Below, piece by piece: positions 1 to 10,489 of a stretch of DNA of 64,000 nt (positions are counted from its first letter, which is position 1; every line of letters starts with the position of its first letter). The notes below the pieces were generated by a model. That model was given only the letters and a program-made list of their open reading frames with translations, was not told where the DNA came from and made no database searches. The stretch is from assembly GCA_029582165.1 (NCBI GenBank), contig CM055871.1, positions 3,541,501-3,605,500 of the forward strand, written 5' to 3'. The stretch is from Portulaca oleracea (taxonomy: Eukaryota > Streptophyta > Magnoliopsida > Caryophyllales > Portulacaceae). A program made the translations under genes and the position numbers.

Positions 1-440
1 TTTATAAGGAAATTTTATTTGGTAGGCTTCAATTTTTTGCCTATTTCAAATCGTCAACCACCTTTTAAACTATTCTAAATGGTAAGTTTATTTTAAAAAT
101 TATTCAAGTAGTCAAGCTTAATTTGAGTCAGCAAAGACTAAGTAGTGCCTAGGTGTTGTCCAGCTCTGTTGCACTTTGATTGAATTAGAGATGCACATAC
201 ATTATAATCTGGCCTTAAGTTTCTCAAACAGGTGCTTAATTTGGCATGACAATATGACTCAAATGTTAGTCTGATCAAAACCAAAAGAATAACCTAATAC
301 TTGATCCAAAACTTCAATACATTTTATACTTGTTAAGTCAGTCGTGGTTGTTATTCTTCTTTTTATTGTTTTTGTTATGGAACAGTTTGTTGTTCAAGAC
401 CTAAATGACTTGATTACTAAGCTAGTCCAATTTCACGGAT
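1..440. other. AT-rich intergenic DNA, nothing recognised
   Basis: No open frame with recognisable protein similarity and no repeat structure was seen on either strand up to the left copy of the 20-bp direct repeat at 441-460. Confidence 0.5.
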
Positions 441-709
441 AAAAACTACCAAATTAAATTGGGTGTCATCCAGAAGGGTGAAGAAATTGCTGCGCAGAAA
501 TTTAGAGACGACTTGCTGGAAGAAAAGAAGGCTAAAGTGAAGATTTAAATTTGTTTTTATTGTTTTTTGCTTCGTGAACTGATCGCTTTTGTCGTTTTTT
601 GCTGCGTATCCCGTGCTGTTTCTTTTGTCTGTATTGATTATGGTTGTTGTGACTTTGACTTGTTTTCGGGCTACAAATAATCAGGGGAAAAAAACTACCA
701 AATTAAATT
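441..709 (+). pseudogene. 5'-truncated retrocopy of an mRNA 3' end, flanked by 20-bp target-site duplications
   Basis: A perfect 20-bp direct repeat (aaaaactaccaaattaaatt) lies at 441-460 and 690-709. Between the copies, a frame at 462-548 reads as the C-terminal end of a charged, helical protein: it starts GVIQKGEE, ends EEKKAKVKI and terminates at TAA 546-548. About 140 bases of UTR-like sequence follow and run into a short A-run just before the right repeat. This is the expected form of a 5'-truncated processed copy made by LINE machinery. The parent gene is not recognised. The tail is only about 7 A, partly shared with the duplication, so a transposed DNA fragment is a weaker alternative. 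The 122-residue frame from 589 runs across the insertion junction and is not taken as a gene. Confidence 0.55.
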
Positions 710-1100
710 CAACCATTACTGCACAACCGGACTACATAATTACAACTTCAAAGTTAGAAACTCAACCCACTAAATTCCAAATTGTCAAAATTTACACAGG
801 GACCCAACAAATTTATATCAGTGCACAAGGTATAGCTACAGACAATTTCATTCATTTCTACACACAGAAACACACATTGAGGTACCTTTGCAAACAACTT
901 TATTCATTTCTTCACACTCTAACCAGTTATCACATTAGCCTGTCTTTCCATTGGTAAATTAGGATTTGATAAATACTACAAGGTTAGGTAAATTTGAGTA
1001 AGTTTATCCTACCCTAAATTTATCAGTAAAAACAACATGCTTGTAACCTACTTCACACTGCACACAACTGATTCAGTACCAGGAACTTTATATAACACCA
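710..1100. other. AT-rich intergenic DNA, nothing recognised
   Basis: No coding or repeat signal was seen between the retrocopy and the left target-site duplication of the Pack-MULE. Confidence 0.4.
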
Positions 1101-1110
1101 TAGTCAAAAA

Positions 1111-2501
1111 CAAAAAATTGTAGAGGGGTGCCACACATCTTTTTTCATTGACTCGCGGGTCACAACTTTTTTTAATGCATTCCCGAGGGACATTAAATTT
1201 ATTTAAGTGGCTAAGGGGTGACAATCCGGTTATTTTGACTGAAATCCGGCGAGATATATTGAAAATGACGAAAATGCCCTTATTTTTCTCTCTAATTTAA
1301 CTTGATATGTCATTCATCCTCTTTCTCTCTTTTCTTCATCCTCTTCCTCCAGAATCAATACCCAAACCCCAAATGCATACCCAACTCGACTTCCCAACCG
1401 ATTCCCAATCAATACCAACACAAAATCAAAACTTTGGTAGCTACAACAAAAATTCAGCTCAAACTAGTAGCAAGCTCCATCATCTGGGTCAGAAAAATGG
1501 TGTTTTGAGATCCGAATGAGATGTACAAGACTGAATCGGGTTTCTGGGTATTCAACCACTGAATGGATTCGTCTGAGGAAGAAGATGATGATCTTGATCT
1601 ATCCTTGGGTAGCGGGATCAATTGCCGAACAACCCAGACGAGTGATTTGAGATAATCCCGGAGAATTCGAAACCCTAGTGGTTCGAGTTCTTCGACAGAG
1701 TTGCATAACCACTCGGAGCAACTGATTGAGAGTCGAATCTGGGGTTGGAAAAATCGAGACCAAGGATCCGACCCGTCGGCGAATCTCAAAAATCGGTGGA
1801 GTTCGCGGCGGCGGTAGCTGTGGGTCTCTGGGAATCCCGGTAAAGTCAACTCCTCGTCGTCGGACAATTCTCGGTTCGAACCAGAGCGCCATGTACACCG
1901 CCGTGCCGTACGCCCCGCAGGTGGTGAACACGATTCCGGCGGACACGAACTTCTGGCGGCGTCGTCGACCCATCCGAGGAAGAGGTCGAAGATGACGCAC
2001 AGCGGTGGTTTTCCGGGGCAAAAGTGGCCGGAGATGAAGTTTCTGAGGTGGGATTCGAGCGACATGGATACATGGAAGAGGGAGATGATGTGGGTGATGG
2101 GGAGTTTATCAATGTTCTCGACGCCGGCGGGGAGGCCGTGGTCGGAGCTCCGGAAGGGAACAGGAACCCAGACGTCGGAAAAGGCCGCTGGAGAGCCGCC
2201 GGTGGATGGCGGAGGTGGGGAAGCGGGGGCGATCTGGAGGGGGTGGGAAAGGGACTGGGAGAATGAAAAGGAGAGAGAAAGGGAGGCAGTGTTTTTGAGC
2301 GGTAAAATTAAGGGTATAAATGACATTTCATTTAATTTTTAAGGGCAAATTAGACTTTTCCTTTTTTCCGGCCAAAAAAGGTCGGAATGTCACCCCCCAG
2401 CCACTTAAGTAAATTTAATGTCCCCCGAGAATGCATTAAAAAAAAGTTGTGACCCGCGAATCAGTTAAAAAAAATGTGTGGCACCTCCCAGCAATTTTTT
2501 G
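1111..2501. mobile_element. Pack-MULE (non-autonomous Mutator-like element) with a captured UGT fragment
   Basis: The ends are long inverted repeats: roughly 1111-1320 pairs with the reverse complement of roughly 2300-2501, with near-identity over the outer 100 bases (for example the shared block tgccacac, then cgggtcacaac, then aatgcattc). A 10-bp flanking duplication, tagtcaaaaa at 1101-1110 and tagtaaaaaa at 2502-2511 (9 of 10 identical), fits the 8-11 bp duplications made by Mutator-like elements. No transposase is present. The GC-rich interior carries a glycosyltransferase gene fragment, which defines a Pack-MULE. The element ends 33 bases past the stop codon of the neighbouring kelch gene, so it lies in or beside that gene's 3' UTR. 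Confidence 0.85.
1454..2190 (-). pseudogene. Captured UDP-glycosyltransferase fragment (UGT92-like)
   Basis: The minus-strand translation matches the central part of plant family-1 UDP-glycosyltransferases: a block around PFRSSDHGLPAG, PPLCVIFDLFLGW, then LPGFPETH, and CNSVEELEPLG followed by QKPDSVLYISFGSQNTI. In family members the last block lies just before the UDP-sugar-binding PSPG box. The first ~60 residues with the catalytic His and the whole PSPG box are missing, so it cannot encode an active enzyme. The reading frame shifts near 2000 and returns near 1830; the SAGIVFTTCGAYG stretch is in another frame. A continuous 290-codon frame exists, but partly by chance, and its first residues come from the MULE terminal repeat. 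The UGT92A-like assignment is from remembered motif spacing and is moderate. Confidence 0.8.
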
Positions 2502-2534
2502 TAGTAAAAAATCACCCACATTTTCACACCCTAA

Positions 2535-5500
2535 TCAACCCTTCAAATTAGGGGTCAAAAAGTAAATATCATCAAGGCGATCGTTGCTCCGCGAATTTCC
2601 CCCATACACCAGCAATCCCAGCTTTCCGCCCCGCTCCCCGGATGCAAATGCACACCACCCTCTCGGACCGGGGTGATGGGCCGCATTTGAACCGCCATCA
2701 TCCTCCAATTTTATCCCCGGATCCAATTTTATTCACCGGAAAACTTACCGGCGCCCAAGTGACCCAAATCACTGGGATCCACTTCCCCGCCGTAAATAAA
2801 GATGTACTTGCCTATGCTGGCCGTACAGAACACGCTTCGGGCTGTGGGCTTCTGGGCCGAGGTCTGGACCTCGGCCCACTGTCTGGTGGCGAGGTCGAAG
2901 CAATGAACATCATCCGTTTCGTGCCCTGTAAATCCATACACTACCCAGACTTTCCCCTGCACAACTGCGAGCCCTGGGCCGCCTCTTCCCTTGAAATCTG
3001 AGAGGAGAGAAAATCGAGACAGAGAGAATGTGTTAGGAAATTTGGATAGTGAAGCTTGGAGGATAAAAAAAACCGAAACCAATACTCCGAACTCCCGTCT
3101 ACGTGAGGTATGGAGGAGTCGAATGTAGCAATCTTACTCCTAAATTTTACAATTTAGAAAAACTGGTTCCAATTGACAAAGATTTAGAAACTGTTCGATA
3201 CCTACAACCCCATGGAAAAGAAGTACAAGAGATTTAGTCCATTACAGTCTAAGTTGAAAAGTATAATCTTTTTCAACTATCCAAATTATGTACATACTAG
3301 CTGAAGCTTCGAGGATGATGAGGAAAAGACAATTTACGTGGGTTGGAGCCGGTAAAGTTTTTTCAATTGTCACCAAACAAAGGACAATAGGAAAATCATT
3401 TTCCGAAAAATACTAATATGTTGTAGGCCCTCACCTAGGCTCCGCTAATCCATAAATTGTCATCACCAAATTGAAGTAAAATGAGAAATTCATTCTCCAA
3501 AAAATACCAAAATGTAGCTAGGCTCTCACCTGGTCTGGGGAATCGGACCCACTTTTGATCGGCCATGTCGTAGGCCCACAGATCGTTGAGCCGGCCCGCA
3601 ACCCCGCAGCCGCCAAAGATGTACACATGGCGGTCATCTGCGGCTGTGGAGTGGTAGCTCCGGTGGGGCGGCCCCGCATCTCCATGAGACAACAATGTCC
3701 AGGTCTCAGAACCAGTGTCAAAGGAGTAGAGTTCGTTGAGCTCCTTGTGCTCAGCGTCCCGGCCGCCAAAGACATAGATGATGTCACCGACAGCCGCCAT
3801 TGTGACCCCGACACGAGGCGGCGGGATGTCCCCCGTGGCATCGGAGATTGAGTCCCATGATTGTGTCTCGAGGTCAAAGACATAGATGTGGTTGTCAACG
3901 GGAACACGGGGCTTGAATTCGCCCCCAAACGCGTACAGTTTCTGGCCTACTACTGCTATAGCATGTGAGCTCCTGGCTCCCGGCCCAGACCCTTTCTGAT
4001 TAAGCTGAAGTTGCACAGTTTTTGGAGGATTATTAAGTAGCTTGTCATAAGTTCAAGAAAATATAAACAAAAATTTTGAGCCAAAAAACAGATCGAACGG
4101 GAGATCTTCAACAAGCTAGAATGTGAGGAAATTACCCAGACCAACATATTTTTTACAGTGTCTAGGGAATTTAGTCAAACAGCCATGTAATAATCAACCC
4201 TAACTGTATTGTTCAAGATGCTTCCAAGAGAATGGAAAATTGCCATCTTCAATCAGTACAAATATGCAAACCAACTAAAGAAAAAGCAGTAAAAGATGAA
4301 TAGGGGAAACAAAACTATTCAAGCTGAAATTGTACAGAGTTCTTGAATGATAGGTAGCTCATCATAAGTAGAAGAAAATGAAACTAAAATTTTTAAGCCA
4401 AAATTCAGATGGAAAGGGATCCTCAACAAGCTAGAACCTAAGAAAATGATCAAGGTTTGAAATTTGTAATAGCCATGTCATAATCTACCTCAACAGTACT
4501 TTTACTTAAAGAGTCAATATATACTTTATAGTTTCTAGGGAGACAATTAGCCATGTTATAATCAACCCCAAATGTACTGATCAAGATGTTTTCACCTCAG
4601 ATTTCCAACTCGAGAATGGAAAATTGTCATCGATTGTCAAAGAGTACAAATATGCAAATCCGCCAAAGAAGAAGCAGCACAAAAATGAACAGGGGAATAC
4701 AAAACTATCAAATCCTTCCCACTGAGAAAAAAAAAAACCCAACTAACCAAGTCTACAACCCATGGATATCATCAGCAAAAAAAATACCACTAACCATGAC
4801 AGTTCATCTTGAATACCCTCTGGTAACCTCATCAATAATCCTTCATTAGTCTTACAAAATTGAAAACAAAAGGTTTAAGCACTGATCTTTGATACAACCC
4901 GATGTTTTACATGAAATTCCTAGCTTTACCTTCTCAATGTTTGAACACTCGCCTTAATTTTATAACTCCTACATACATACATTTAATAACTCAGATATAC
5001 AAACTCTCGGCATCACCTCAAAAACTTGATCTACTATTGCAACCAAATATTTTCAAATCCATTTCGGACGCTATCGCAAGTCACAACTTGAATACCGTAG
5101 CTCAAATACATCAATTTCTTTCACTTGTGCTCCAAACTACTTGGTTTCTGGAATTCAAGCTATGTTAATCTAACGTCTAGGTAAGATTTCAACTATTTTT
5201 TAAAAATTGTTTTATGATTACCCATCACATCTCTTTTATCAAACAATAGCCTGACCAAGTTCAAATTTCATGGCTCTCCAACCATTACCTTACCAAATTA
5301 TTGTCCAAATTCAATCAAACTTGTAACTCCTTCCAATTTCAGTTTCACAGCAGTCAGCAATATACGTTACGATTCATGAATAAAACCCTAAAAAACAACT
5401 TTTTGATCACTCTGACATTCACCAACTCATCCGATTTTTTCAACTGATACCTTTGCTATTCAATCAATAGTCAAGATTATCCTCATCAAATTTCTAATCT

Positions 5501-5664
5501 AAAACACCAAACTTAAATTCAAACAAAACAACTCAAGAAACTCAAATAATCCAATCTAAAAAGAAGCAATAGTGGAATTTCTGGGTTTCTTCCAAAATAG
5601 TAATCGAAAGAAAAGAGACAGAAAGAGAGAAGACCTTGAGCCAGTGGAGTGAAATGTCAACCAT
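2535..5664 (-). CDS. Kelch-repeat protein, nitrile-specifier protein 5-like, with a 3' frameshift
   Basis: Three exons fit GT-AG rules: exon 1 5664-5635 (start [13 protein letters not shown]), exon 2 4004-3530 and exon 3 2997-2535. Joined, they give about 320 residues, close to the ~325 of plant NSP5-like proteins. Kelch blades are visible with their GG motifs ([42 protein letters not shown]), plus the family block [20 protein letters not shown]. In Brassicaceae, nitrile-specifier proteins direct glucosinolate breakdown to nitriles; in plants without glucosinolates the substrate of the homologue is unknown. After KFSGE the frame meets TAA near 2727 and the last ~60 codons continue in another frame, a net loss of one or four bases. 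So it is a recent pseudogene, an allele with an altered last blade, or a sequence error. Intron 1 is 1.6 kb. Confidence 0.8.
3076..3300. repeat. SINE-like dispersed repeat, copy 1 (in intron 2 of the kelch gene)
   Basis: The block from aatactccgaactcccgtc to tttagtccattacag recurs at 18240-18470, and in shorter form at 21035-21115. Shared features are the ggtatgg/ggatatgg block, gtagcaatcttac, and aaactggttccaattga. The size and the ggttccaa motif suggest a tRNA-derived SINE, but no clear A box was found, so the class is an inference. Confidence 0.5.
3369..3540. repeat. Tandem duplication containing the exon-2 splice donor of the kelch gene
   Basis: The stretches 3369-3449 and 3458-3540 are diverged copies of one ~85-base unit. 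Both hold a minus-strand donor-like site: the real one is CCAG|GTGAGAGCC with the cut at 3530/3529; the extra one is CTAG|GTGAGGGCC with the cut at 3435/3434. Use of the downstream site would read through intron sequence into a TAG that ends at the same point. Confidence 0.55.
3995..4690. repeat. Tandem duplication containing the exon-2 splice acceptor of the kelch gene
   Basis: The segments 3995-4300 and 4312-4690 are diverged direct copies (shared landmarks: aagctgaa-ttg-aca, gatc-tcaacaagctagaa, gccatgt-ataatcaaccc, gagaatggaaaattg, agtacaaatatgcaaa). The true acceptor (minus strand TTCAG) is at 4007-4005. The duplicated copy keeps an AG acceptor at 4326-4324, about 320 bases earlier in the transcript, but it is followed by CTT GAA TAG, an immediate stop. 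Confidence 0.6.
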
Positions 5665-5961
5665 GGTTTTGCTTCTTCAATTTCGATGGAGGACGAATTT
5701 GGGTATCTGAATACCCTGCTGACTTTCAATTTGTAGCCCATTGATCATTCTCATCTCATGTATGATTGTATATTTTTGTATGTACTGCTTTTGTTTTTTT
5801 ATTGTTCGATTCTTAAGTATTTGTTTTAGTTCAGTTTGCGGTGTACCTCCCTCACCAAAACATTCTATATTCTATGTTTTCCATTCCTTTTCATATTAAT
5901 TGTTATAATTTTAATTTTTATGATCCCCAATATCAGTTTTCGGTTGATAAGTTTTTACATA
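5665..5961. promoter_or_regulatory. Upstream region of the kelch gene
   Basis: This is the 5' side of exon 1 of the minus-strand kelch gene. The 5' UTR and promoter must lie here. I could not assign a TATA box with confidence because the whole stretch is AT-rich. Confidence 0.3.
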
Positions 5962-6235
5962 CTCTCTCCATCCCTCTTTAAGTGGCAAATTACCTAACTC
6001 TCTAAATCCAATACTTATAGGAAAAATAGTAAAAAATTTGTGGATAGACAAATATACCCTTCCACTAATTTCAATGTAAAGAGAGTAATAAAGTAGTAGT
6101 TTAAAAGGTAAAATAAAACTAAAATTCATTAATTAAGGGTAATTTAGGTATTTTAGTTATTGAAATTGTAAAATTGACAAATAAAAAGTGACAAGCTAGT
6201 TAGAAAAATTGACACTTATTTAGGGACGGAGGGAG
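5962..6235. mobile_element. Stowaway-type MITE (Tc1/mariner)
   Basis: The terminal inverted repeats are ctctctccatccctctttaa on the left and, read inward from the right, ctccctccgtccctaaataa. TA dinucleotides flank at 5960-5961 and 6236-6237. The length is 274 bp and there is no coding capacity. Confidence 0.85.
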
Positions 6236-6239
6236 TAAT

Positions 6240-6790
6240 ATATTATCAACAATTGTAATATGATATTTTTTATGATAACATTTTTAGTTACTAATTTAAT
6301 GTTGGTAATTTTTATGATCTCCATTGTACATACTAATAAATTTATAGTCAAAATTTTTAAAATTTAATTGCACAATTTCTGAAGACGACAATATAGAATG
6401 GAAGGAGTATTTTTTTTAAAAAAAAAGGAAAATTTGTAATTTCATTTTTTTAACAGATTAGGTGGATGCATCTACTGACAAGTGAGTCCTTCGGATTAAA
6501 TTCAGATTCGAACCTAACTTGCCCAAACCAAATGGATCGAACCAGAATTTGACATGAAACTCACTTACGAACAGAAAGATCCACCCAATTATATTTTAAA
6601 AAAAAAAAAACAAAAAGGAACCACAAATTTAAACCACAAAAAAAACATAGAAAACGGAGTGGGAGGGGCGGACCCGATGATGAGTCAGTGACTCAAAAAG
6701 CAAAAGGCTAGAAAGCCTAGAAGTGTTAGTGTTTTGCTGAGCGAGATACACCACATACTCAACTAACACAAACACTTAACAATCCAAAAA
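6240..6790. other. AT-rich intergenic DNA with homopolymer runs
   Basis: No gene was seen. A palindrome tgagtcagtgactca lies near 6680 and contains two opposed TGAGTCA motifs, which match known plant bZIP sites, but nothing nearby supports a function. A-runs occur at 6600 and 6800. Confidence 0.4.
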
Positions 6791-7827
6791 ATTTTTTAAA
6801 AAAAAAAAACACAAAAACAACTCTATGCATCAACTCATGGGGACAAAATTAAATTCCAAATGAAAATTCCAACTTTAATCAACCGCATTAGGTTAAAACA
6901 TGCAAATAAAAGATTGTTTATGAACGAAACTACTAAGACATATGTTTAAACCTAGTCGAAGATATCGAATAGGTTGTAACTTGTAACTATATATATAAAC
7001 ATTTTGCCTCAAAATGCATCTTAAATTATCTATATTTCACATTTTGTTAACTGTTAATAATATTTTCTCCAATAATTATGTATATTTATTAACTACAAGA
7101 ATATAATACTTATTTACTAGGTCCAAAAAATATTAATAATAGCTAATTTTATCAATTATAGAAAAAATACACATTTTATACACAGTTTTATATTTATGAA
7201 AAATTACAAATAAATAAATATTTTTATATTGTTTATAGGTTATAATAAATCTCTAAGTAATGAAACATGCCTTTATAATGATTTAAATATACTTACATTT
7301 AATTTTATGAGTGATTTAGGTGAGATGCAAGATGGTTAAGAACCATCTTAAGACAAGATGTTTATCATTTTCGATATATGTATATATATAACTAAATAAG
7401 ATATTGGAATGAGGAAGCTAGGCAATTTGATGTGGAACAACTCCAAGGTCTAAGAGGGCAGAAACTAAGTCACCATCATTCGCCTTGAGTGCTCTGACGG
7501 CCTTTTTCCTCGACACCCCTCTAACTCTCTAAGTTTACAACTCATAATCAATTCAATGTCCTTTGGAACCACCCCTACTTCATCTTCTTCATCATCATCC
7601 TCATCTACATATTCAGCATCGTTTTTTTCGGCCTCAGCGAAGATGGCGAAGAGGGCATTAACTACATCACCATTAGCAGCCTTGTAAGCATTGACAGCTT
7701 CGTCCCTAGACACTTCAGCTCGATACATAATAATTTTGATCCAGGCTTCGTCTTCATCGACATCAACATTGGAAGTGGACACTTCGGGTGGGGTATAAAA
7801 AAACTTAAAACTGTGCGTTAAAGCCTC

Positions 7828-7978
7828 TGTTGGGATTCACCCATGAGTAATTGTCCCACATCGGAAAATTAAAGAGAAAGAACATGGTATATAAGTTTGG
7901 TGTTAAGAGGAGTAACTCACTTGACTTATATACCATGGGTCTTAGTTGAAATTGGCTCCCCCTTGAATCTCCCCAACA
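7828..7978 (+). mobile_element. Solo LTR of a small TRIM/SMART-like retrotransposon, inside copy A
   Basis: The element starts TGTTGGGATTCACCCATGAG and ends GATTCAAGG-type sequence read in reverse, with terminal CCCCAACA. A perfect 5-bp duplication gcctc flanks it at 7823-7827 and 7979-7983. It is 151 bp with the tgtcccacatcgg motif. A related copy lies in the opposite orientation at 42785-42957. Its internal region is absent, so it is a solo LTR left by recombination. Confidence 0.85.
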
Positions 7979-8019
7979 GCCTCCATCTGATTTTGAGCAT
8001 CCGTACTGGGATTCGTACT

Positions 8020-8058
8020 CTTGCTCTCGCTCTCGCTCTCGCTCTCGCTGTCACTCTT
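8020..8058. repeat. (ctcgct)n hexamer repeat in the copy A exon
   Basis: Repeated gctctc on the plus strand encodes a Ser-Glu run on the minus strand. Copy B has only a short equivalent (gagcgagat region near 52780), so the run expanded in copy A. Confidence 0.6.
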
Positions 8059-8164
8059 GCTCTGCGTCGAATCATTAACGTTGTCTAACAAATGCCCCAT
8101 TCAAACAATATTAGGGTATGTTCTTTAAAGGATAACGTAACATTTTGTAAATTAAGGGTCAATA

Positions 8165-8840
8165 AATTTAAGTAAATTAAAAGCTAAAAACTTGTGGCGG
8201 AAATATGGAAACAAATTAAGGATCAGTAATTTTAAGTATTACGGAGTACTTGTTTTCCAAATTATTTGTCACTTAACACATAATCTAGAAAACCAAGAAA
8301 ACTTTCAAATCACATTAATTTGCATTCTTGAAAATGAGGAAAAAATGAACAAAATGGTGAATAAAAAAGAAAAATTGAAAAAAAGATGTATTTAATACGA
8401 AAAATGTTAGTTTGATAAATTAGTAATTAATGTGTTATTGGAAATGTAAGATGACAGATATTATGAAAAAAAAATTAGTTAAAATGACAAATCATATGGG
8501 AAGGAGGAAGTACTACTCGGTACCAATATATATGTCACTCCAATTAATTTTGGAAAACCAATACGCTTTAGAATTGGGGTGAAAATTTTGTACCGTACCC
8601 AATTGCCCCTACATTTATTAAGATTGATGGTTATTGAAATTGTAAAAAATGATAAATAAATTTATTAATTAAAGATAAAAAAGGAATGGTAGTTGTTGGA
8701 ATTATCAAAATAATAAATAAATTGAAACAAAAAAGTTTGTTATTATCACACATATTTTGAGTCAAGCTAATAAATTAAAAATTAAAAACTCGTGTTGGAA
8801 ATATGGAAGCAAATTAAGGGACATTAAGTTTAAGTAAACT
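8165..8840. repeat. Direct duplication within the copy A intron
   Basis: About 70 bases at 8168-8240 (…aacttgtggcggaaatatgg…) recur diverged at 8768-8835 (…aactcgtgttggaaatatgg…). Copy B has one equivalent near 52590. The rest of the stretch is AT-rich intron without features. Confidence 0.55.
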
Positions 8841-9613
8841 AGCAAATACCCGCGCGTTGCGCCGTGGTCAATTAAAAAATACTTAAGTGTTGCTTGATAT
8901 GATTATAATAATATATCACGGTGATATAAAATAGTGTTTTTGGAGATAAATAATCTGTACTATGGGGTTTATGGTTGAAAATAATCCAAATTGGCTTTTT
9001 AACCACTAATAAACTGAAGTTTTGCCATATTTTCCCAATTTAAACCAGCACCAAATTCTGGTCGTAAAAATTTGACATGACATCGATGCCACATGCTTAG
9101 TGATTAAAAAATGATGCAAGCTCATTGGTACTAAGCACATTGACAGTTTCCAAGTTCTATGTATAAGTCTAGCCTATTTGATAGATTCCAAGTTCTACAC
9201 GTAATTACTCACTCCGTCCAAAAATAACCGACTTCCATGCCAAGACGAATGAGATTATATTCACTCAATTAGTATCATTTGTAATTTTTAATACGCAAAT
9301 TCTAATGTAAGATCGTCTCACGTAAACTTATTATGAGACAGACTCTTTATTGGGTAACATTTTAAATATTCTACTATGACTAATAAGTGATATTAAAATG
9401 ACTTTTTAACACGAATATGACTAATAATTTATTATGGGATAACTTTTATCTAAATTAGCGCAAATAAACGATTAGTCACCCGTTTATTGATAAATAGTCA
9501 CCACAAAGTTACACATCTTATGATAAATTTATGGTAAAACGGTCTTACATAAGAATTAATGTTTTTAATATAGCCGACACATTCTAGATTTCTTATGATT
9601 TTAAAAAAAAAAA

Positions 9614-9890
9614 AGTGGAAAATGGGTGCATAAATTAAGTAATGGGGACAAAAGTGTATGCATAACGTAAATACTCCCCCGTCCAAAGATAATTAGTTTC
9701 CATGCTTTTCAAGGTCCATTTTTACTCAATGATTTATCACATAATTATAAAAAGTGGAAAAAGGTGCAGAAATTAAGTAATGAGGTCAAAAGTGTATGTA
9801 TAACGTAAATACTTCCCCCGTCCAAAAATAATTGGTTTTCAAACTTTTCAAGGTCCATCTTTACTCAATAATTTATCACATAATGTTTTA
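9614..9890. repeat. Tandem duplication, ~138-bp unit, inside the Helitron
   Basis: Both units carry the series agtggaaaa, aaattaagtaatg, gtataacgtaaatact, cccccgtccaaa, cttttcaaggtcca and atttatcacataat in the same order, with about 85-90% agreement by eye. Confidence 0.75.
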
Positions 9891-10149
9891 TTTATTAATA
9901 AAAGTCTAATTTTATACCTTTTTAATATTAATTTTTATTATGAATTTAGTGATATTAATTTGATGTTATGAATCATTATATATATTAAAAAACCATAGTC
10001 AAAGTTTCTTTGCGATGAAAAATAATGGAAGGGAGGTCGTACTGTACGTAATTATTAGGTGAATTACATACTACCATTGTAACATTTTAAATATATGCAA
10101 CGCATATGTAGTAAGGTGAACCACATATTATAATTACCAATCAAATCAA

Positions 10150-10290
10150 TGGATGAATGAGTATTTCATTAAAAAAATGGATTTACAAAAAAAAAGAGAA
10201 AAAATGGATAAATGAATGAGCCATTAAAAAAAATGGATTTACAAAAAAAAAGAGAAAAAAATAGATAAATGAATGAGTAACTAATCCGAC
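10150..10290. repeat. A-rich tandem repeat
   Basis: The block attaaaaaaatggatttacaa, then an A-rich run, then gagaaaaaa and ggataaatgaatgag is repeated about twice. Confidence 0.7.
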
Positions 10291-10489
10291 GGTTGAAGGA
10301 AGAGATGAGAGGAGTATGAGGATGACCACGTGGGTTTGGAAAAAATTTATCAAACATAAATCTAATTAACGGTTGAGATTAATCTGTGACATGTAATCAA
10401 TGGCTATAATTGACTTGACTTCCTAAAATCACTCTCATGAGAGTCAATCCTATATTACTTTAATATATAGTATAGAAATATAGATGACG

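Larger units (their letters stand above)
8839..10484 (-). mobile_element. Non-autonomous Helitron
   Basis: On the minus strand the 3' end reads as a GC-rich, hairpin-prone block (ggcgcaacgcgcgggtattt) followed by CTAG and a host T at 8838. The 5' end carries TCTATACTATATATTAAAG, a typical plant Helitron start, at about 10476; the nearest start preceded by A is at 10484. There are no terminal inverted repeats and no target duplication, as expected for rolling-circle insertion. No Rep/helicase frame is present. A ~138-bp tandem duplication (9614-9750 and 9752-9890) and a ~60-bp A-rich tandem repeat (10150-10280) lie inside. Confidence 0.7.

Noticed and set aside
1454..2326. A 290-codon frame that looks like an intact glycosyltransferase gene
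   Set aside because: It lacks both the N-terminal part and the PSPG box, contains two internal frame changes relative to the family, and its first codons lie in the MULE terminal repeat.
6676..6694. Palindrome with two TGAGTCA bZIP-type sites
   Set aside because: No gene start lies nearby on either strand in a suitable position, so there is no support for a regulatory role.
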